Assembly: GCF_035582795.1 (NCBI RefSeq) | Contig: NC_134383.1 | Span: 2,596,836-2,660,835, forward strand | Direction of reading: 5' to 3' | Length of the DNA: 64,000 bases | Source of the DNA: Mycteria americana | Taxonomy: Eukaryota; Chordata; Aves; Ciconiiformes; Ciconiidae | In this document: piece after piece, positions 56,202 through 64,000 of the stretch | Numbering within the stretch: the stretch's first letter is position 1 | Layout of the letters: every line of letters begins with the position of its first letter | Notes under the pieces: generated by a model | What the model was told of the DNA's origin: nothing | Database searches by the model: none | What the model saw: the letters and a program-made list of their open reading frames with translations, nothing else | Made by a program: the position numbers and the translations under genes

Positions 56202-59200
56202 AAGATGCAGGATGCACTCTTACATAGCTGAAGCAGAAAAAGATTACTTTCCAAAGCAAACAATTTTAAAACTTTTGAAAAAAGATAGGTGTGGCATTTT
56301 TTTAAACAATGTCCAATTAATGTAGAACTCACTGAAACTAGGTTTATCAAAAACCAATACACATAAAAATAGTGATATATACAGTCATTAGACAGAAAGC
56401 AAGAAAAAAGGTTCACATCCCACAACATTTTCACTGTTAATCACTAGTTACTCCATAGCCTTTATTCTTCAAAATGTAACAGTGGACACCAGAAGAAGTG
56501 CTACCTAAAATGGTATTTATCCACTCCATGCTGCCCTCCTCCTTCCCAGCTCTCTGCAACTTTCTTCTATCCTAGTAATAGCATACAGCAATTTAGGGGA
56601 ACCTGATGTCTGATCTTTTCAAAACGTGCTTCCTCCTGTTGTCTTCTGCTAGCTATTGGCATTTACAGCACTCTCCATAATGCATCTACTCTGCCCTCTT
56701 TCACATTACCCTGCATTGCGCACTGAGAAGCATACAGAAACAGCGATGCTCAAGATGGCAGGACCTAAAAGATGACAAAGATCTCCCTTTGAAAGTTTCT
56801 GTCTTTTGACTATGAAGACACTATCTCTAAACCATGCAAATAAAACACATGGGTGACCTGCTTCTGCTCCTATTTGTTACCCCCTCATCCTATTCCCATT
56901 CCTTCCAACTACAATATTAATTTGCTGTCTTACACTTGGTATATGTATAAAACTTGATAATAAAGGCCTGGCTTCACACATGCAAGGAATAAGGGACAGG
57001 CAAAAGAAGAACAGTAACATGCATGGGACTGGACCATCCAAATGCATACTTCCCACTTGGTCTTGTCAGATTTGCACTCCCTTTGACTAGTCCCTACAGC
57101 AATTGCTCTTTCTCTCAGCAGGTCCCCTTTTGCTCACTTACAAAGGCAGACCAGCAAGCTGCTTCCTTATTTGGTCTGATTGTATGCCATGTGGCAGCAG
57201 AGGATGCAAACAATCATTCATGCAGCTTAAGAAAAAACACCACACAAAAACCATACCTTTAAGCCCCCCTGGCCTAATTTAAGATCACACCTAATAAAAT
57301 GACTTCTGGTTATTGTTTATTTTTTGCAGGCACAATTTGTTACCCTAAGAAGAAATCACTTCACTAGAAAGTTACAAAATGTCAAAGTAATCAAACCAAA
57401 CCACTAAAGCCAGACCAGATTCTTATACATCAGGAAATATTTATTAAAAACAACCCATGTGTCACATTTCTCACCTTCCTCTAATTTGTTTTATACTGTC
57501 TCTCTGGAAATCAACCAGAGACACAAGCTGGTTTCTCCTTCATTCTCCACATCTATCCTAGTTTACGACCATTATTTGGGTGACCTCCACATTTAAGAGG
57601 AATGGAGCCCAGTATTTCTTATTTACAAACCAATGAAAAGATTAATCTGTAGCAATCTTGCATTCCCATCACAAAACAGTAATACCTTGTTGCTTGACTG
57701 AAAGATGTATCTCCAATATTGGATAGATCAGGTGTTCAGGAAAGTCTAAATGCCTCCTTCATCAATCTAGAGTAATGCAAAAAATCTTGATGCTTTTTTT
57801 TTGGTATTTAAAGTTTAATGACAATCTAATTAGAATAGCAATTTACACAGACAGCATCAGCCTCTCAGTAACTTGAGGTATTTCCAGTAGCTTCTTTCTT
57901 CACATAGACAACACAGTGTAGAAGCTTTACCTAAAACTTGCGTCACTTGCTTGCAACTTCTAAGACTGCCTCCTTCCCTAGCTCTGGTTCATTTAGTCTC
58001 ACCTTAGTCACTGTGCATTTTCTCCCCATAGTTAGGTGTTTTACAAAGCTCTCTTCAAATGCAAGCAAAAAAATACAGTAACTTCCTCCTGTTTACTCTT
58101 TACTCTACTTACTGCACATGGAAAAATGTGTGCAGTACAGAAACGCTAATAAAAGCAAAGCTATACAGCACTTCAAAGAAACAAAGTTAGGTGTAGCATA
58201 GAAGAGGAAAAAACCCAAACAAGTGAAACTGCAGTAAAGCAATAAATAAGGGGAGGTTTGGACAACTGGGGGGGACAACCCAAACCAACCAAAAACCCCA
58301 AGAGCAGCCTGCTCCCTGGGGCTCATGCCAAACCCTTGTTTATCTATCCAACACACTATAATCAGTTTGAGTAGCACAAATATTTATACTTCCTTCTTCT
58401 ATACTTCTCACCCCCTCCTAAGAAGGAGGGGGAGAATCCTGCAACTGTATGGCTAGCTAGTGCTACTTTTTGCAATGAAGCTTGACTCCCATCACCTTAT
58501 CCTAGTGATGGATCTAGCTTTACAAGTACACTGACTCTTGGTGTTTTTTCCAGTATAGTTTGGCACTTCCACAGTTTGCTCTGAAATTGAGTATTCCTTT
58601 TACTGAAAGTAAAAATATTTCAAATACAGCCTGTTACCACTTCCAAGCCTATCTACAAGTGTCTATGTTGCCAACTTTCTCCAGAGATATCAGGCATTAT
58701 CCTGAACACTGCAGTTCCTACCTTCTAGCATCTGCAAAGAGTTTAAAAAAAAATAAATCAGTTTTTAGCTTTGTTTTCCCAGATAACAAAAGTATCCATT
58801 TCCCTAGAAAAACCCAGATAAGTCATTTGTCCTCCTTCAGTTTTAAATACTTCCATGTCCACTTCAATTTCTTAATAATCAGTGCCTACTATAGTTTTAT
58901 GTTTTCCAAGGTTAGTAAGACTATGCAACTATATAATCACTTCAGTTACTAAGTAGTAAGTAATGTTGTATAAAATAAAAATGTGCCAAAGACATTCTTC
59001 ATCTTTACATGGTTAAAATCCTTGAACAGATCTTACTTCCTGAGCAACAACCAGTAAAATTTCATTAGAAGAATGAAGCTTTTTAAAAAAAGAATGGGTC
59101 ATATACATTTGGGAAGCATGGGTACAAATCCTGCTATAACCTTCACTACACTTTCTGGCCAAGAACAGTGCTTCATGTTCCAATGTCTCCTACTTTCTTC

Positions 59201-62200
59201 CTTTTCCAGAAGTTTCCTATCCTATGTCCTTGCTGCACACATTTAGAAATACAACAATTCCCAAAGACCGTTGAAAGACTGAAACCAAATCCTTCTTCTG
59301 AAAGTGTGGGAGCAAGAAAACAAGTCTTCAGGCCACACGTTTCTTGGAGCAGAATGACTCCAGAAAAATCCTCTTTCAATAGTTTTGAAAGATTTCCTTA
59401 CCTCCCCATACCACAAGTAAAAAGTGATCGTAGATTTAGAACAAATCACAGAAGATTAACACTCCACAGAAGCACAGTAACATTCTATATTGTCTATACA
59501 ATCACCCATCTACTCCCAAAATTATAACACTAACATGTAGCACTGATGAAAGTATTCTGCGTTTATAGCTTTTGAGTCTGAAAAGAGCCATTTTGTTTAC
59601 ACACTGGGCATTCAGGCACAACAATGTATCAAGGAGTTGGATGAATACTTCCACAAAAATGTTTTTATGAAGATATTGCCAGATAATAATCACAGCATTA
59701 ATAAAATGCTCTTTATTAAGTCAATTAATACTGAACTCCTGCAGACAGCTATGGAACTAGAAAAATTACGTTATATGTGACTTCGCAAATGTTGGAAAAC
59801 AAATTGTTTTGGAACACTACAGAATATCTCTGTCTCAGCAGGCTACTTGCTACCTCTGTCATCACGGTAAGAGATGCATTTTGTGCTGCCACATCTGTAA
59901 TCCATTCAAACAAAAGACAAGACTTCTTTAGCTAGATCATTCAGTTGATAGCTATCACTAATATATTCATAAAAAGTGTGTGTTGTGTAACCACATTAGT
60001 TCAGTCTCTCAGATATCGGAAGTAATTCTAAGCACAGCTCTCCACTAATTAAAAATATCTTATTTGAGATGCAAGAGGAAGAGATGCAAACTAATTAAGA
60101 ACAAGCTATACTTCCAGTTTAAATAGGTTTTTAGTTTAAAAAACCCTCCACATTACATCAAACCATATTTTGTCTTACAACGTGGAGTTATCTGGTACTA
60201 TTTAGCAGTTGTTTTTGAACACGGAGAGTAAAGGCGTGTGCCTACTTGAAGGAAAAAATTTTGCTGTTTGCAATCCTTGTACAACTCTCAATATGTATAT
60301 TATATACATGCACACAGTGGCAGGCTTCTATAGGAGAAGCAGCATAGCAGCAGCTGGCACCACTGCTTCTACAGTCAAATGCAGATTAGATATCACAGTC
60401 TATTCTAAATCTTCAATTTTCATGCATCTTACCAGGGCTACAGAAGATTTAGAGAAAAACCACTTGGAATACTTAAAATCCAGCAACTTCTTCATAATGA
60501 CTTGAGAAGGAACAGTGCATTCAACAGCAACAGCTCACTTTTGTCCATAATCTCAGCTGTGTCATGGTGACAGGAAAAAAGGGAAGTAATTCTTAAGAGG
60601 TGGAGAAGCTGCTTCAAGATGGGGTACAGTTTCCCATCTGAAAAGTGTGTTTTGTTCCTGAATATACAGCTTACTAACGACTACTAGCATCTTGCAGAGA
60701 TGTTGGAACATCACTTTAATCTTTTGAAGACAGTGCAGAGAGACCAAATGCACACAGAAATGAATTCTCATTTCTCTAGTATGGTCAATCATTGCCACAG
60801 CACAAGCAAACTGACTCTAATTTGGCACATGCCAAATTAAAGACTATTACATACATTTTGTGACTCTAGTTTTGGCTTTTTTTTTTTAAATAGTTATCAC
60901 TTCTCCTAAGAAAAATAAGAGACAACAAACCAAAAAATGCCAACCAAACATCAATATACAGTATTAGTAAATACTTCAAATGTCAAAAAAAAAAAAGGGA
61001 ATCTTGTTCCTTCCCTTATCTTCCCCTATAACCAGTTTTTGCTGCTGAAAGACTTACATTCCAAAATATCTTTGCAACTTTCATGACTTCTTTTAATTTA
61101 AAAATATTAGGAATACCACATGTTTCCTTCCCTCTTTCACTAAAGGCCTAGAAAACTGGAGTCTGCCCAATCTTCATCTGACATCTAGGAATTGAAACTG
61201 TCAAGGAGTGAAGGTGAAATACTTGTCAAAAAAGATGAAAGTTCTTCTGTCCTTCAGCTCCTTCAGCTTTCATTTTTCATTGTTTTTATTATTCATTTAA
61301 TTCTCTGACTAGTCTTTAAAAAAAACACACCCCCCCCCACCCAACCAAAAAACACAACACCCCCCCAACATGGCCTAACAAGTTAACATACAAAAAGAGG
61401 TTTGTCTATGTCAGTGCAAGCTTTAAGGTTTCATGCAGGTTACAGAAATTAAGATTTGAGTTGTTAACCCAATACATCCTAAAAGTAGATAAACTGCATT
61501 AAAATGAACAAACACAACTTCCTGCAGTCCGGAGCAACTCCAATTTGCAACAGCAAAGTGTTTGGATATCACAGATTTATAACAGCATTAACCTCCCTTA
61601 GGGTGCAGCACATGATGCTCAACCTGATCCACCTGTGAGCTCGCACTCTGCCTCCAGATACACTTTCCTCCTCTCCGCCTCGCAATGGATCTAGAGAGTC
61701 CACAGCTGCAAACAGTTAAATCAGCACACCAGTCTTTTTTCTTGGCAGTTATGTCATTTTCCCACTGAATTACTCCACTAACCCAAACTGTGTGCTATAT
61801 AGCACAGGGAGCTGCTGTCTCCACTTGTATCATTCACTTTTACACATACCTAAGCACACTCGATCAGGCACTCGCATCTAAACTAGTATCACATCTTGTA
61901 TCAGGAGCTGGTAATTTTCAGAGAAAAGTGCAAACCACCTGTAACATACCAAACAGCTAAAAGCTTAACTGTAAGGACATGCTAGTCAGAAGGGTTTCAT
62001 TTGCATCTGAGGAGCAATGGCTAGTATTCTTCTGTAGATGACTAATCCTTAGGGGGTATTAGTTACAGAGGTTGGGGTGGGGGAACATGACTCTCACACA
62101 TAGCCTATTCACAAAGACTTTCCTTCATCCTTAAAGTAGTACCTTCATCTATTCTGAGAGCTTTTCACTACTGTTCATTATTTCACACGTCATCATATTT

Positions 62201-62950
62201 CACTAGAAGCAAATATCCATCTTCTTGAACTTTATGCTTCCCATTACTTTTGTTCTCTTTTCTTAGTCTCCTTCTGAGGAAGGATTTTGCTTATTTGTGC
62301 ATGCCTCATTAACAAAAGTTACCCTGAGATCACAGGATTTCTCGGCAACAGGATAAATTAGCATGGCAGGAAAGCATGTGTCAGTAACTTAAATGGCAAC
62401 AAACATGAAAACAAGCAAAGCAAAGGTCACATTCAACCATGTAGCCCCCTCTGGGCACCCTGTGTGGACTATCATTAAAGAGGTTCATGCACTACCTCTA
62501 TTACTACAAATACATATCAATCCCCCTATTTTTCTTAACTCTCACACTTCTTTCTCTTTGACTATTTAGTCATGCAATTTTAGTGTTGCATTAATATAGG
62601 ATTCAAGTTATGATTTCTGAGTTTGTTTGGATACACTATCTACTACTGTCTTATGTGCATTTTCTGCTTCATGCCTGGTTTCATTTTATTTTCACCTATA
62701 CTTTGCTAACAATTTATGGCAACTAACTATATTTACTATTTTGAGTTCAAGTTACAATTTTATATTCTGATATGTAGGTTTTTCACGAAAAGGATGGATT
62801 CTGTACGTAATCCGTAAGCGCTGACCTTTCCAGGTAAAGCTATTTCCAGGTAAAAGTATTCCATCTTTTTTTAATTTGACAGTTATTGGCTAGTCAGAGT
62901 TATGTAAAAAAAACAGGTAAATATTTTTATAGGTGAAAGCCATAAAAAAT

Positions 62951-62984
62951 AGTACTGATGCTAAAAAAGTACTGATGCTAAAAG
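62951..62984 (+). repeat. 17-bp tandem duplication
   Basis: AGTACTGATGCTAAAAA is followed directly by AGTACTGATGCTAAAAG. This is two head-to-tail copies with one difference in intron 1. Confidence 0.9.
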
Positions 62985-64000
62985 ACCCCAACAACAAACA
63001 GCTTCTAAATTTAAAGGGTTCAAATAGGGAGATTCAGGAGAAACTCAGACAAGGAAATAGTCCTTTTTAAAAGGGCTTTCTGAGCAAGTCTCAACAGCAA
63101 CACAGTGCAGATCTTCCCGCAGTACAGACCTGATGGTACACAGGCACAGCCTTTCCAGAACCTAATAAGCTGAATATTCTTCCACTGGAAGTTTAATAAA
63201 GGCACAGATGAATGTGAGGAATTAGCAACTCAATAAATTTAAGCAACAGTTTAGAACAAGCTTGAAATATGAACAACCTTCCATCTAGAAACATTAATAA
63301 GCAGGACTTCCACTTTATGTGGGTAGTCAACTAATACTAAATCAAGTGAGGTGGTCCAAACTTGAAGTGCTTAATTCAAAGTAGTATTTGGCTAAGATTA
63401 ATTTCCCCTGACATCACTAGAAGCGATCTTAATAGGGTTCCCCTTCCTCAGAGACCATGTAAATACTTCCAGCAACTAACTCAGCAATTAAGTTCCAGAT
63501 AAACATTCTTGCATCTCTTACTGCAGAAAGTCAGTGTGTGTAGCTGTACTGCAAAATGAAAGACCTTGACACAAATCTCCAACACAGGCACATCTGCTGT
63601 AAAAATCATACAGAAGATAAAAAGGCTTCAGACTGGACACAAGGCTCCTCACAAAAGGAAAGCTGGTTAAAAAAATTCAAGACTGAATTCCAGTGTATTC
63701 TAATACAGCAGTTTCTTGGGACATAGATGGAAAAAAAGAAAAATCACACCAGAGTTGGGGAGCTGTTAAGCTCTAAGTTTTCTGTAACCTTTGTTATTTT
63801 GAACAATAGCAAACAAATATACTTTCTAAAATGACAAATAAAAATACAAATTAAAGTTTACATCCCCAACAAAGTCTGCCAAAGAAATGAGAACTATAAA
63901 GTAAACAACAACTTACTATCTTCAAGTGAAGCACTTTGAAGTTTGGCATATGGCATCAAACTTGGGAACAGAACACTAACATCACAAGGTCTTTGCTTGG

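Overview
The window is a piece of a vertebrate nuclear genome, most likely a bird (or another sauropsid). Truncated CR1 non-LTR retrotransposons with the typical 3' ends lie in both orientations, and the one large gene has GT-AG introns and a compact layout. I see no bacterial operons, rRNA, tRNA or CRISPR array.

Almost everything from about 5.8 kb to the right edge belongs to one minus-strand gene, SIK2 (salt-inducible kinase 2, an AMPK-related Ser/Thr kinase). Fourteen coding exons were read by hand (exons 2-15). They join in frame with GT-AG introns and encode 869 residues. Exon 1 lies beyond base 64000. If it encodes 45 residues as in mammals, the protein is about 914 aa (human is 926). 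With that offset, the ATP-site lysine falls at 49, the LKB1 site at T175 and the PKA/14-3-3 sites at S343, S358, T484 and S587, which are the known SIK2 positions. This supports the whole exon model.

Layout, left to right: 1-5800 is intergenic or the tail of an unseen neighbour, with a tandem duplication, a C19 run and a perfect 21-bp inverted repeat. About 5800-9068 is the probable SIK2 3'UTR. 9069-14871 holds exons 15 to 10 (the Q/S/P-rich C-terminal tail), 18601-27566 holds exons 9 to 5 (regulatory segment, UBA and kinase C-lobe), and 41039-54980 holds exons 4 to 2 (catalytic loop to the ATP-site lysine). 54981-64000 is part of intron 1. Repeats include four CR1 fragments, one ancient MIR-like SINE remnant and many mononucleotide and G/T-rich tracts.

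The most unexpected element is in SIK2 intron 9. On the opposite strand lies a 100-bp stretch (16659-16758) with intact flanking splice signals. It encodes a nearly unchanged internal exon of RBBP6 (the DWNN ubiquitin-like domain), a gene not known to neighbour SIK2. No other RBBP6 exon was found, so it appears to be an orphan duplicated exon. A long imperfect hairpin sits about 280 bp upstream of it. Other points of interest are the run of SIK2 donor sites lacking the +5 G, a strong G-quadruplex motif in intron 8, and differences of the C-terminal Q/P tracts from the human protein.
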